This document shows positions 1 through 8,288 of a stretch of 64,000 nucleotides of DNA, piece after piece; position 1 is the first letter of the stretch; each line of letters starts with the position of its first letter. Source of the stretch: UBA1413 sp964650525 (lineage in GTDB: Bacteria; Bacteroidota; Bacteroidia; Bacteroidales; Prolixibacteraceae); NCBI GenBank assembly GCA_964650525.1, contig CAZYUA010000006.1:1-64000 (forward strand), given 5' to 3'. The position numbers and the translations under genes are program-made. The notes below the pieces were generated by a model that saw only the letters and a program-made list of their open reading frames with translations, was not told where the DNA came from and ran no database searches.

Positions 1-392
1 GGCATTCCGTTACACCATTCCCAGTTGCCGTAATGAAAGGAGACTACCACCACGCTCCTGCCCTGATCGAAGTAACTGTTCACCAATCCTGGATTCAACA
101 AAACCATTCGCCGGGTAACTTCACCTTCAGTCATCGAATGGCTTTTAATCACTTCCAGAATGAGGTCGCATAAATAATGATAGTACCTTCGTTCCAGGTT
201 TTTCCTGAATGTTTTGCTTTCAGATGGAAAGGCATTGCGGATGTTGGTTCTGACCGTCTCCAGCCGGTAACGAACGACCCGGTAAACAAAAAAGTAAAGT
301 GCATCGGAGATCACATAGAGTACCGGAAAAGGAATATGAGAGAGGATTTTCAGGAGAAGAATTCCGGCATAAGCGAACACTTTTGAAAGCAT
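1..392 (-). CDS. Lipid A biosynthesis (Kdo2-lipid A) acyltransferase, C-terminal part cut by window edge
   Basis: Reading the minus strand from an ATG at 390-392 gives 130 codons without a stop up to base 1, so this is the N-terminal part of a longer gene. The start is a hydrophobic and basic membrane-anchoring segment (MLSKVFAYAGILLLKILSHI), followed by a YRLETVRTNIRNAFP stretch and, near the truncated end, SFHYGNWEW. That matches the HX4(D/E) catalytic motif of LpxL/HtrB-type lysophospholipid acyltransferases, which add secondary acyl chains to lipid A at the inner membrane. Bacteroidota proteins of this family usually run to about 290-300 residues, so more than half is missing. The gene is separated from maeB by about 100 bp with no clear terminator. 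Family call is firm; the exact acyl donor cannot be told. Confidence 0.85.
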   Translation of the reverse strand, partial: MLSKVFAYAGILLLKILSHIPFPVLYVISDALYFFVYRVVRYRLETVRTNIRNAFPSESKTFRKNLERRYYHYLCDLILEVIKSHSMTEGEVTRRMVLLNPGLVNSYFDQGRSVVVVSFHYGNWEWCNGM

Positions 393-492
393 GGCGATGT
401 ATCAGGCTGACAAAACTAATGGTTTTGCCTTAGAAAGTAAAATCGCGGTGAAGATCGGCCTCCGCCTCATCAATCAGGATCGTACTGAGTCT

Positions 493-2769
493 TTATTTTT
501 TACCGGTACCCTGGGCATCGACCACGGCAATGGCTGTCATGTTTACAATTTCCCTGACTGAGCTTTCCATCTGGAGGATGTGGACCGGTTTTTCCATTCC
601 CATCAGGATGGGGCCTATCGCTTCGGCGGCACCAATCCCCTGCAACGACTTGTAAAGGATATTTCCGGAGCAGAGATCGGGGAAAATGATGGTGTTTACA
701 TCTTTATCCTGCAATTTGGTGAAGGGAAACTTTTTCATTCTCAGTTCAGGGTCGAAGATGTAATTGGCTTGCATCTCGCCGTCGACGATCAATTCCGGAT
801 AATCCCGGTGGAGGATGGCAACCGCTTCGCCTGCACTGAGGAAGCCTTCCCCGCTGTGATAGGATCCGAAATTGGAGAAGGAGGCCATGGCGATGACCGG
901 TTCGATGTTGAATTTTCTGACTTCGGCGGCTGTCAGGAGGGTAATTTCAACCAGGGTCTGGGCAGAAGGTTTGATGTTTACGGTGGTATCGGCCAGGAAA
1001 AGGGGTCCTTTCCGGGTGATCATGATGTACATACCGGCAATCCGGTTGAATTGTTTTTTTACTCCGATGGTGTGGAGGGCAGGTCTGATGGTATCGGAGT
1101 ATTTTTTTGAGAAACCGGAGATCATGGCATCGGCTTCGCCTGTTTCGACCATCATGGCTGCAAAATAGTCGCGGTTCATCATACAATCTGCGGCATCCTG
1201 GAGTGTCAACCCTTTGCGTTGTCTTTTTTCGTACAGAATTCCCGCAAACTCCGATCTTTTGCCGGTAAGGGCAGGGTCGTACAGTTCGATGATATCCGCG
1301 TCTGGGAGGTGAAGCTGGTTTTCGCTGATTATCCCGAGGATGGTTTTTTTATCGCCAATCAGGATGGGGTGGGCGATTTTTTCGCGGATTACGGTTTCTG
1401 CAGCTTTGAGAATTTTAAAATTGTTGGCTTCAGAGAAGACCACGCGTTTGGGGTTTTGCCTGGCCTGGCTGTGGATATACATGATAAGTTTGTTGTCCAG
1501 TCCAAGGCGGCGGCGTAGTTGCCGCAGGTAATCATCCCAGTCGGAGATGGGGCGGCGGGCTACACCGCTTTCCATGGCAGCACGGGCGACAGCAGGGGCT
1601 ACCGTTGTAATAAGGCGGGGATCCAGGGGTTTTGGGATCAGGTATTCCCGGCCAAACGAAAGGTTCTGGAGATTGTATGCCTGACAGACCACATCGGGGA
1701 CATCCTCGCGGGCAAGCTGTGCCAGGGCTTTCACAGCTGCTATTTTCATCTCTTCGTTGATGGTGTGGGCCATCACGTCAAGGGCTCCTCTGAAAATGAA
1801 AGGAAATCCCAGTACGTTGTTTACCTGGTTGGGATAATCGCTTCTTCCGGTGGCCATGATGATGTCAGGCCTGGCCTCAACGGCTGTTTCGTAAGGGATT
1901 TCCGGATCGGGATTGGCCATTGCCAAAACAACTGGGTTGGGCGCCATACTTCTGATCATCTCTGCAGTTACGATGTTGCCAACCGACAGCCCCAGGAAAA
2001 CATCGGCACCCACCAAGGCTTCAGCCAGGGTATGCAAGTCCCTGGTTGTGGCAAACTGCCTCTTGATGGAATTCAGGTCGGTGCGGCTCATGGTCAACAC
2101 ACCCTTGCTGTCGGTCATCACCACATTCTCCCTTCTGACTCCCAGGGTCAGGTAGAGTTTGATGCAGGAGACTGCCGCAGCCCCCGCCCCGCTGACAACC
2201 ACCCGAATGTCGCTGATATTTTTCCCCGTCAGGGAAAGCGCATTCGTCAGGGCAGCCCCGGAAATGATCGCCGTTCCATGCTGGTCATCATGAAAAACCG
2301 GAATATCCAGTTCTTCCTTTAGCCTTTCTTCTACTTCAAAACACTCCGGTGCTTTGATGTCTTCGAGGTTTATGCCGCCAAAGGTGGGAGCAATGGCTTT
2401 GACTACTGCAATCAGTTTTTCCGGATCTTTTTCATTCACCTCAATATCAAATACATCAATGTCGGCAAAGGTCTTAAACAACAATCCCTTTCCCTCCATG
2501 ACCGGCTTGCCGGCTTCCGGTCCAATGTCTCCCAACCCGAGCACAGCCGTCCCGTTAGATACCACTGCAACCAGATTCCCCTTGGCAGTGTACCGGTACA
2601 CATCCTCCGGGTGGCTTTTAATTTCCAGGCAGGGCTGCGCTACTCCGGGTGTATAAGCCAGCGATAAATCGTATTGGGTACTGTTGGGTTTGGTGGGAAT
2701 AACCTCCACTTTTCCAGGTCTCCCGGACGAATGGTAATCCAGGGCCTCCTGTTTGCTGATTTTCACCAT
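493..2769 (-). CDS. maeB: NADP-dependent malic enzyme with C-terminal phosphotransacetylase-like domain
   Basis: 758 residues, the normal length of the long MaeB type. It decarboxylates malate oxidatively to pyruvate and yields NADPH in the cytosol. The N-terminal malic domain (about 1-160) has YTPGVAQPCLEI, VSNGTAVLGLGDIGPEAGKP and FHDDQHGTAI. The Rossmann NAD(P) domain carries VVVSGAGAAAVSC near residue 190. From about residue 430 to the end a phosphate acetyl/butyryltransferase-like domain begins with RVVFSEANNFKILKAA; in the family this part is regulatory (acetyl-CoA sensing) and not an active transacetylase. The gene lies 19 bp downstream of an unknown 227-residue ORF on the same strand, so the two are probably co-transcribed. 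No frameshift or missing motif was seen. Confidence 0.95.
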   Translation of the reverse strand: MVKISKQEALDYHSSGRPGKVEVIPTKPNSTQYDLSLAYTPGVAQPCLEIKSHPEDVYRYTAKGNLVAVVSNGTAVLGLGDIGPEAGKPVMEGKGLLFKTFADIDVFDIEVNEKDPEKLIAVVKAIAPTFGGINLEDIKAPECFEVEERLKEELDIPVFHDDQHGTAIISGAALTNALSLTGKNISDIRVVVSGAGAAAVSCIKLYLTLGVRRENVVMTDSKGVLTMSRTDLNSIKRQFATTRDLHTLAEALVGADVFLGLSVGNIVTAEMIRSMAPNPVVLAMANPDPEIPYETAVEARPDIIMATGRSDYPNQVNNVLGFPFIFRGALDVMAHTINEEMKIAAVKALAQLAREDVPDVVCQAYNLQNLSFGREYLIPKPLDPRLITTVAPAVARAAMESGVARRPISDWDDYLRQLRRRLGLDNKLIMYIHSQARQNPKRVVFSEANNFKILKAAETVIREKIAHPILIGDKKTILGIISENQLHLPDADIIELYDPALTGKRSEFAGILYEKRQRKGLTLQDAADCMMNRDYFAAMMVETGEADAMISGFSKKYSDTIRPALHTIGVKKQFNRIAGMYIMITRKGPLFLADTTVNIKPSAQTLVEITLLTAAEVRKFNIEPVIAMASFSNFGSYHSGEGFLSAGEAVAILHRDYPELIVDGEMQANYIFDPELRMKKFPFTKLQDKDVNTIIFPDLCSGNILYKSLQGIGAAEAIGPILMGMEKPVHILQMESSVREIVNMTAIAVVDAQGTGKK

Positions 2770-2788
2770 GGCAGTATGGAATTATGGT

Positions 2789-3472
2789 TTATCTGAGATT
2801 GCGCAACGTTTTGAAAAAATTAAATGCCTCCCGCTTGCCGGGATCGAAATAGTAATATGCTGTAGCAATCCGGCTGATGTCGCGCACATCGCTGTAGAGT
2901 TTTTCAATTGATTCCTGATCCTCTCCCGTGAACAGGGGAGTATCTTTCATGACAGTAAAACACTCTTCAAAGTTGTCCAGTTCTTTGGCATTTTCTACTA
3001 CACGTTCCAGAATCCGGGGGTCCAGCCCGCCAGCCAGGATCTTCTGCTTCATCTCTTCCGTCAGGTTTGCGGCAAAAGCCTTTACAAACAAAAACATGCT
3101 GAAATGGTCTCCGTTTTTGGCATCACTGAAATAATCGTTGTAGCCGAGCTGCTGATAGAACTCTTTCTGAAAGGGTTTGTCGGATTTATAGTCGTTTTTT
3201 ACGGAAGCCCTGATGATCCCCAGGTCGGTGAGCGAAGATATCATCAGTTCCCTCCATACCTTCAGCTTTTCCATGGTGCTCCTGATGTTCCCCGAGGCTG
3301 AGATCTTTTCGACCACCTCTCTGGCCTGTTTTTTTAACGTTTCGGCATACGCCACATTCCAATCCTTCCGGATATGGGCAAGTTCATAAATGTTCTCAGC
3401 AAAAGAATTGACGATCGAGTGGCATGCAAAAATGGTAGCAATCGTAGACGGACAAAGGTTTTTTGATTCCAT
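2789..3472 (-). CDS. Conserved-looking helical hypothetical protein upstream of maeB
   Basis: 227 residues starting at an ATG (3470-3472), with normal coding character and no antisense competitor of similar quality. I do not recognise a family. There is no signal peptide or membrane span. The sequence is charged and predicted mostly helical, with features such as KKQAREVVEKISASGN and LTEEMKQKILAGG, and a C-terminal FDPGKREAFNFFKTLRNL. No catalytic motif is visible. The stop is 19 bp before the maeB start on the same strand, so it is the probable first gene of a two-gene transcript; the preceding 141 bp (3473-3613) separate it from hisIE and hold no gene. A role linked to maeB is possible only by position. 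Confidence 0.7.
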   Translation of the reverse strand: MESKNLCPSTIATIFACHSIVNSFAENIYELAHIRKDWNVAYAETLKKQAREVVEKISASGNIRSTMEKLKVWRELMISSLTDLGIIRASVKNDYKSDKPFQKEFYQQLGYNDYFSDAKNGDHFSMFLFVKAFAANLTEEMKQKILAGGLDPRILERVVENAKELDNFEECFTVMKDTPLFTGEDQESIEKLYSDVRDISRIATAYYYFDPGKREAFNFFKTLRNLR

Positions 3473-3613
3473 GATCCCGGCATTTTCTAATTTGCCGCTA
3501 AATGTCCGAAAAAAAAGTGAAAAATCCTCGTTTGTTTATATGTTAGACAACAAATGCTGTTTGTTTTTCAGGTAGGTTTCAAACAGGTTCCCTCTTTCCC
3601 GGCAGCACAGTTT

Positions 3614-4228
3614 TCAGGAGGGGGAGTGACGTTTTTTTAATTCTTTCGCCAGGTCGCCGATCCCGAATCCCTTTTGTGAAAGGAGCACCATCAGATGGTA
3701 CAACAGGTCAGCTCCTTCGTACAGGAGATTGCGGTCGTCGCCCGATACAGCGCCAATAACGGTTTCAACCGCTTCTTCGCCTACTTTCTGGGCTATTTTG
3801 CTGGTTCCCTCCCTGAAGAGAGAGGTGGTATACGAACCCTCGGGCATTTCCCTTCTTCGGGTATGGATCAACTCCTGGAGGTAATCCAGGAAGGCAAGGT
3901 GATGTTCCGTGTTCTGTTCTCCCCAGCAGGTATCAGTACCTTTATGGCATACAGGGCCAGAGGGCTTTGCCCTGATGAGCAGCGTGTCGTTATCGCAATC
4001 GTTTTTAATTTCTGCTACCTCCAGGAAATGGCCGCTTTCTTCGCCTTTGGTCCAGAGCCTGTTTCTGCTCCGGCTGAAAAAGGTTACTCTGCCTGTTTCG
4101 CAGGTGATGCGGAATGCCTCCTGGTTCATGAATCCCAACATCAACACCTGCCGGGTCTCCTGATCCTGGATGATGGCAGGGATCAACCCGGCAAGTTTTG
4201 TGAAATCAGGCATTAATGCTTGTTCCAT
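3614..4228 (-). CDS. hisIE: Bifunctional phosphoribosyl-AMP cyclohydrolase / phosphoribosyl-ATP pyrophosphatase
   Basis: 204 residues catalysing steps 2 and 3 of histidine synthesis. The N-terminal HisI cyclohydrolase (about 1-105) has WTKGEESGHF and the metal-binding set D77-C-D79-N-D81, with Cys94 and Cys101 in CHKGTDTCW. The C-terminal HisE pyrophosphohydrolase (about 120-204) has SLFREGTSKIAQKVGEEAVE and the acidic helix that binds Mg. The ORF begins with ATG and is 14 bp after hisF, so it is the last gene of the argF'-hisA-hisF-hisIE string. An internal Met6 could also serve as start. It is the fusion arrangement typical of Bacteroidota and enterobacteria. hisG, hisD, hisC, hisB and hisH are not in the window. 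Confidence 0.96.
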   Translation of the reverse strand: MEQALMPDFTKLAGLIPAIIQDQETRQVLMLGFMNQEAFRITCETGRVTFFSRSRNRLWTKGEESGHFLEVAEIKNDCDNDTLLIRAKPSGPVCHKGTDTCWGEQNTEHHLAFLDYLQELIHTRRREMPEGSYTTSLFREGTSKIAQKVGEEAVETVIGAVSGDDRNLLYEGADLLYHLMVLLSQKGFGIGDLAKELKKRHSPS

Positions 4229-4242
4229 AGTCTGTTTCTGTT

Positions 4243-4998
4243 TTATCGTACGATGATGCCATTGGCTCTCAGGTAGTTTTTTAGGTCGGGGATGGAGATC
4301 TCCCTGAAATGAAAAATGCTGGCTGCCAGGCCTGCATCGGCTTTACCCACGGTGAAGAGCTCCCCGAAGTGGTGCATGGTGCCGGCCCCTCCTGAGGCAA
4401 TCAGAGGAACCGACAACAACTCCGCCAGGCGGGCAAGGGCTTGACAGGCAAATCCGTTTTTGGTGCCGTCGTGGTTCATGGAGGTGAACAGGATTTCTCC
4501 TGCTCCCCGCTGTTCTCCCTCCTTAGCCCAGGTAAAAAGCTCCTTTTCCGTGTCGATTCTTCCGCCATGGATGGTTACCTTCCAAAGGCCATCGGGCTCT
4601 TCACGAGCATCTATTGCCAGAACAACAAACTGGCTGCCGAAGTTTTTCGCCATTTCGTCGATGAGGCCGGGATTCCTTACGGCCGAGGAGTTGAGGGTGA
4701 TCTTGTCAGCCCCTGCTTCAAGAAGAGTGCCGGCATCCCTGAGTTCGCCAATTCCCCCGCCGACGGTAAAGGGAATGTTGATTTCGCGGGCAATGCGTTT
4801 TACCAGGTGAGCAAAGGTCTTCCTACCTTCATGAGTCGCCGTAATGTCCAGGTAAACCAGTTCATCGGCTCCCTCGACTGCATATAGGGCGCCCAACTCC
4901 ACCGGATCTCCCACATCCCTGATGTTTAAAAAATTAATCCCTTTGACGGTCTTGCCGTCCCGTACGTCGAGACAGGGGATGATTCTTTTTGCCAGCAT
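4243..4998 (-). CDS. hisF: Imidazole glycerol phosphate synthase cyclase subunit
   Basis: 251 residues, a full-length (beta/alpha)8 barrel. HisF takes ammonia from HisH and converts PRFAR to imidazole glycerol phosphate and AICAR in the cytosol. Catalytic Asp11 (RIIPCLDVRDGKTVKG) and Asp130 (VVLAIDAREE) fall exactly at the family positions, and FTVGGGIG and LIASGGAG phosphate-binding loops are present. It lies 14 bp before hisIE and 78 bp after hisA. The partner glutaminase gene hisH, usually beside hisA, is absent here, so the ammonia-supplying subunit must be encoded elsewhere. Confidence 0.97.
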   Translation of the reverse strand: MLAKRIIPCLDVRDGKTVKGINFLNIRDVGDPVELGALYAVEGADELVYLDITATHEGRKTFAHLVKRIAREINIPFTVGGGIGELRDAGTLLEAGADKITLNSSAVRNPGLIDEMAKNFGSQFVVLAIDAREEPDGLWKVTIHGGRIDTEKELFTWAKEGEQRGAGEILFTSMNHDGTKNGFACQALARLAELLSVPLIASGGAGTMHHFGELFTVGKADAGLAASIFHFREISIPDLKNYLRANGIIVR

Positions 4999-5076
4999 AT
5001 ACGTAAAATAAAGCCAGTTGCTCCTGCTTTTCCGGCAAAGTTCGGAAAATCGTCGGAATATTGGCCGACTCAGTGA

Positions 5077-5814
5077 TTATGTTTCCGTTTGGTTGTATTG
5101 GGAAATTTCCCCGAGGGAAATATTCCCTGAGTAGAGCGCTTTGCCGGTGATCACTCCGCTGAGGCCCAGGCTGGCAAGCTGACGGATATCCTCCATCGAG
5201 GCAATTCCTCCGCTTGCGATGAGCATGAGCCCGGGGCAAAGTGCCAGGATTTCCCGGTAAAGACCGTATGCCGGTCCGGTAAGCATGCCATCCCTGGTGA
5301 TATCGGTAGAGATTACCTGCCGGATTCCCTGATCCTGGTACTCTTTGATGAAATCCAGCACTGGCAGCCGGGTGGGTTTTTCCCACCCGCTGATGGCAAT
5401 TTGCCCGTCACGGCTGTCAGCGCCCAGAATAATCCTGTCGGGACCGAAGGTCTTCATCCATTTCAGGAATCGGCCGGGATCGCGGACTGCAATGGTGCCG
5501 CCGGTGACCATGTGAGCCCCGTTATCGAAGGCGGTCTTCAGTTCCCGGTCATCGGTGAGACCGCCGCCGAAGTCAATGAGGAGGCTGGTTCCGGAGGCTA
5601 TTCTTTTCAAAACAGCGGCATTTACAATATGGCCGGCACGGGCACCGTCGAGGTCTACAAGATGTAGCCGTTGTATGCCTGCTTCCTCGAATTGGCATGC
5701 TATCTCCAGGGGATCGTCGCTGTAGACGGTTACCCGGTCATACCGGCCGCGCGAAAGCCTGACACACTTTCCCCCCAGGATATCAATAGCTGGTATGATT
5801 AATGTTTTTCCCAT
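5077..5814 (-). CDS. hisA: Phosphoribosylformimino-5-aminoimidazole carboxamide ribotide isomerase
   Basis: HisA opens the ribose ring of ProFAR to give PRFAR, the substrate of HisF. The chosen ATG (5812-5814, MGKTLIIPAID) gives 245 residues, normal for the family; the open frame extends to a TTG at 5829 that would overlap argF', which I think is not used. The ATG follows the argF' stop by only 4 bp, with GAGGG overlapping that stop as a close ribosome-binding site, so translation is probably coupled. The barrel shows PAIDILGGKCVRL with Asp11, FGGGLTDDR, GADSRDG and TDITRDGML. Histidine synthesis is thus transcriptionally attached to an arginine gene in this genome. Confidence 0.96.
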   Translation of the reverse strand: MGKTLIIPAIDILGGKCVRLSRGRYDRVTVYSDDPLEIACQFEEAGIQRLHLVDLDGARAGHIVNAAVLKRIASGTSLLIDFGGGLTDDRELKTAFDNGAHMVTGGTIAVRDPGRFLKWMKTFGPDRIILGADSRDGQIAISGWEKPTRLPVLDFIKEYQDQGIRQVISTDITRDGMLTGPAYGLYREILALCPGLMLIASGGIASMEDIRQLASLGLSGVITGKALYSGNISLGEISQYNQTET

Positions 5815-5818
5815 ACCC

Positions 5819-6763
5819 TCATTCTTCAAGAATCATTTTCAAAACGGCCATGGCCGACCATTCCCGGTTAACGGCCTGAGGAATGACAATTGATGCGGGG
5901 CTTTCAATCACCTCGTCGGTGACGATCATATTGCGTCTCACCGGCAGGCAGTGCATAAAACGGGCACCGTTGGTCAGGGCCATTTTCGGGCCATCTACTG
6001 TCCATTTCCGGTCCAGCGAAAGAACCTGGCCGTACCTGGTATAGGAGGACCAGTTCTTGGCATAGATGAAATCAGCCCCTTCAAAAGCCTTCTCCTGGTT
6101 GTATTCCACCCGGAGGTCTCCCATGAACTCAGGTGCCAGTTCGTATCCCTCCGGATGGGTGACAACCAGTTCGTAACCGGCGCGGATCATCCATTCCACG
6201 AAGGAGTTGGCAACAGCCTGGGGCAATGCTTTGGGATGGGGTGCCCAGGTGAGTACGATTTTGGGTCGTTCCCGGGTTTTGAATTCCTCAATGGTCATCA
6301 GGTCGGCAAAGCTCTGCAACGGATGGCGGGTGGCTGCTTCCATGCTTACCACCGGTACCCCGGCATAGCGGATAAACTGATTCAGAATCTTCTCCCCGTA
6401 ATCGTCTTCGCGGCTTTCAAAACGGGCAAACGACCTTACCCCGATCATATCGCAGTACGATCCGATGACGGGTACCGCCTCACGGATGTGTTCCGGTTTA
6501 TCCCCGTCCATCACCACGCCGCTTTCTGTTTCCAATTTCCATCCGTCTTCCCCGATGTTGAGCACTATGGTGTTCATACCCAGGTTCATCGCTGCCTTCT
6601 GGGTGCTCAGCCGGGTGCGGAGGCTGGCATTGAAAAAGATGAGCACCATGGTTTTATTTTTTCCGAGGCGGGTATAGCCGTATGGGTTTTTTTTGAGTCT
6701 GAAAGCAGTATCCAGCGCTTTTTTCAGGTCCTTAACATCCTGTACTGAAGTAAAATGTCGCAT
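5819..6763 (-). CDS. argF': N-succinylornithine carbamoyltransferase (transcarbamylase of the Bacteroidota arginine pathway)
   Basis: 314 residues of the aspartate/ornithine transcarbamylase family. The carbamoyl phosphate loop reads FFNASLRTR in place of the usual STRTR. Counting from the first Met puts a proline at position 90 (DGDKPEHIREA). In the Bacteroides fragilis enzyme Pro90 selects N-succinylornithine, while the acetylornithine enzymes of Xanthomonas have Glu at the matching place, so succinyl specificity is predicted. The HP loop is ATRHPLQSFAD. The product is an N-acyl-citrulline, which later needs a deacylase (see the M20 hydrolase at 22981). It lies 60 bp after proA and 4 bp before hisA. 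Substrate assignment is inference from one residue plus lineage. Confidence 0.92.
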   Translation of the reverse strand: MRHFTSVQDVKDLKKALDTAFRLKKNPYGYTRLGKNKTMVLIFFNASLRTRLSTQKAAMNLGMNTIVLNIGEDGWKLETESGVVMDGDKPEHIREAVPVIGSYCDMIGVRSFARFESREDDYGEKILNQFIRYAGVPVVSMEAATRHPLQSFADLMTIEEFKTRERPKIVLTWAPHPKALPQAVANSFVEWMIRAGYELVVTHPEGYELAPEFMGDLRVEYNQEKAFEGADFIYAKNWSSYTRYGQVLSLDRKWTVDGPKMALTNGARFMHCLPVRRNMIVTDEVIESPASIVIPQAVNREWSAMAVLKMILEE

Positions 6764-6823
6764 GATAATCCGTTTGCTTGTTTTGAAATGCCGGGAGAGC
6801 CGGCGGGGGCATGCTATCAGCCA

Positions 6824-8074
6824 TCAGGCTGGCCGGGTATGGCCGTTGCCGGTAATCATCCACTTATAACTGGTAAGGGCTTCCAGCCCCATTGGTCCGC
6901 GGGCATGAAGTTTCTGGGTGCTGATACCCATTTCAGCGCCCAGTCCGAATTGCGCACCATCGGTAAAGGCGGTGGAGGCATTCACATAAACAGCAGCTGC
7001 ATCCACCTGTTGCAGGAAATGGCTCGCTGCTTCGGGATCTTCCGTCAGAATGGCCTCACTGTGCCCGGAACTGTAGGTGGCTATGTGTTCCAGGGCTTCC
7101 CTTAAAGACCCCACGGTTTTAATAGCCATACGGAGGGAGAGGAATTCAGTCCCGAAAGAACCCGGGGAAGCGTGTTCCAGAAACTGCGGGGGATAAGCCG
7201 GTTCCAGTGCCTGAAAGGCGGGAGGATCAGCGTAGAGGGTCACACGGGCATCAGCCAGCGGGGTGGTAAGTATCGGAAGGTCAGCCAGCCGGCTTTGGTG
7301 TATCAACAGACAGTCGAGGGCATTACACACCGATGGCCTGCGCGTTTTGGCATTGCAAACAACAGCCGCACCCATCGCTGTATCTCCCGACTGATCGAAA
7401 TAGGTATGGCAGATACCCGCGCCCGTTTCAATGACCGGAACCAAAGCGTGTTCCCTGACAAAATCGATCAGAGCCTGGCTGCCACGGGGAATGATCAGGT
7501 CTATGTACCCGCGGGCCTCCAACATCTCTGCGGTTTCCTCCCTGCCACCGGGCAACAGGGTGATCGCTTCCGGATCCAAATCGTGCCTGATCAGTACTTT
7601 TTGAATTAAATGAACAATTGCTGTATTGGAATTTATGGCGTCACTACCGCCCTTGAGCACACAGGCGTTGCCCGATTTCAGGCACAGGGAGAAAACATCA
7701 AAAGTTACATTTGGCCGGGCTTCAAAAATTATTCCGATTACCCCGAAAGGTACCGAGACTTTCCTGATCTTCAACCCATCAGGCCGGGAATATTCCGACA
7801 GTACCTTTCCCAGGGGCGAAGCCAGCGAGGCCACGTTCCGCAGGTCCCGGGCAATCTCTTCCAACCGGTCCCGGGTCAGCTTCAAACGGTCGTATTTAGG
7901 GTCTGAAGGATCCATTTTTTCCAGGTCCCTGACGTTGGCTGACAGGATCGTATCAGCTTCGGAAGATAGTTGATCAGCCAGGTTGAGGATGACCTGGTCA
8001 GTTTTTTCCCGGCAGATCCCTGCAAGTTGCCGTGATGCTGCCCGGCTTTTTTCCAGTTGGTTTGTTATGATCAC
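6824..8074 (-). CDS. proA: Glutamate-5-semialdehyde dehydrogenase (gamma-glutamyl phosphate reductase)
   Basis: ProA reduces gamma-glutamyl phosphate from ProB to glutamate semialdehyde with NADPH, the second step of proline synthesis. The aldehyde dehydrogenase fold shows VPFGVIGIIFEARPNVT, LKGGSDAINSN and VCNALDCLLIHQ, the last holding the probable catalytic Cys. I place the start at a GTG (8072-8074), giving about 416 residues, the usual size; the open frame reaches a TTG at 8128 that adds 18 residues unlike the family. The start is uncertain. The 211 bp back to proB hold a dispersed repeat with a hairpin, so some transcripts may end or be processed there. Confidence 0.93.
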   Translation of the reverse strand: MIITNQLEKSRAASRQLAGICREKTDQVILNLADQLSSEADTILSANVRDLEKMDPSDPKYDRLKLTRDRLEEIARDLRNVASLASPLGKVLSEYSRPDGLKIRKVSVPFGVIGIIFEARPNVTFDVFSLCLKSGNACVLKGGSDAINSNTAIVHLIQKVLIRHDLDPEAITLLPGGREETAEMLEARGYIDLIIPRGSQALIDFVREHALVPVIETGAGICHTYFDQSGDTAMGAAVVCNAKTRRPSVCNALDCLLIHQSRLADLPILTTPLADARVTLYADPPAFQALEPAYPPQFLEHASPGSFGTEFLSLRMAIKTVGSLREALEHIATYSSGHSEAILTEDPEAASHFLQQVDAAAVYVNASTAFTDGAQFGLGAEMGISTQKLHARGPMGLEALTSYKWMITGNGHTRPA

Positions 8075-8134
8075 CTTTCGTTTATTTGGTTGACTGATTT
8101 TGATAAAACCGGAATCGTATGTGTGCAAATAGTA

Positions 8135-8288
8135 AAGTTAATGTTGTACCATTTAATTATAAGCTACTGAATGATTCATTCTGCTTTTCGTCCCGGTGGA
8201 ACCAGCCTGCCAGCTGTCTGTATGCCGACAGGCATAAGAAAATATTACCATCGCCTTTTGTCCCGACTCATTCGGGATGCTCGATTCA
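8135..8288 (+). repeat. Dispersed intergenic repeat, copy A (between proB and proA)
   Basis: This stretch shares an ordered series of blocks with 59362-59487: AAGTTAATGTT, an AATTAT block, the palindrome TGAATGATTCATT, GTGGAAC, and a 3' block CCTTTTGTCCCGAC..TCGGGATGCTCG. In copy A a further 30-40 bases rich in CTGTCTGTATGCCGACAGGCAT are inserted in the middle. Both copies sit between two minus-strand genes and have the same orientation relative to them. It codes for nothing visible. It could be a REP-like or small non-autonomous element; no transposase signal was found. Confidence 0.6.
8261..8277 (-). terminator. Hairpin just after proB (TCCCGA / TCGGGA)
   Basis: TCCCGA at 8261-8266 pairs with TCGGGA at 8272-8277 around a 5-base loop. 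On the minus strand it begins about 9 bases after the proB stop, followed by CAAAAGG and no U tract. It may act as a weak terminator or an mRNA 3' stabiliser. It is part of dispersed repeat copy A and is repeated at 59460-59476 after prfC. Confidence 0.4.

Noticed and set aside
1519..2322. 267-codon plus-strand frame
   Set aside because: Lies wholly antisense to the well-supported maeB gene and has no family-like motif or export signal.
5951..6748. 265-codon plus-strand frame
   Set aside because: Antisense to argF'; the minus strand has clear transcarbamylase motifs.
8075..8128. N-terminal extension of ProA from a TTG
   Set aside because: The 18 extra residues are unlike the family and the TTG lies within a possible promoter-like TACTATTTG sequence.
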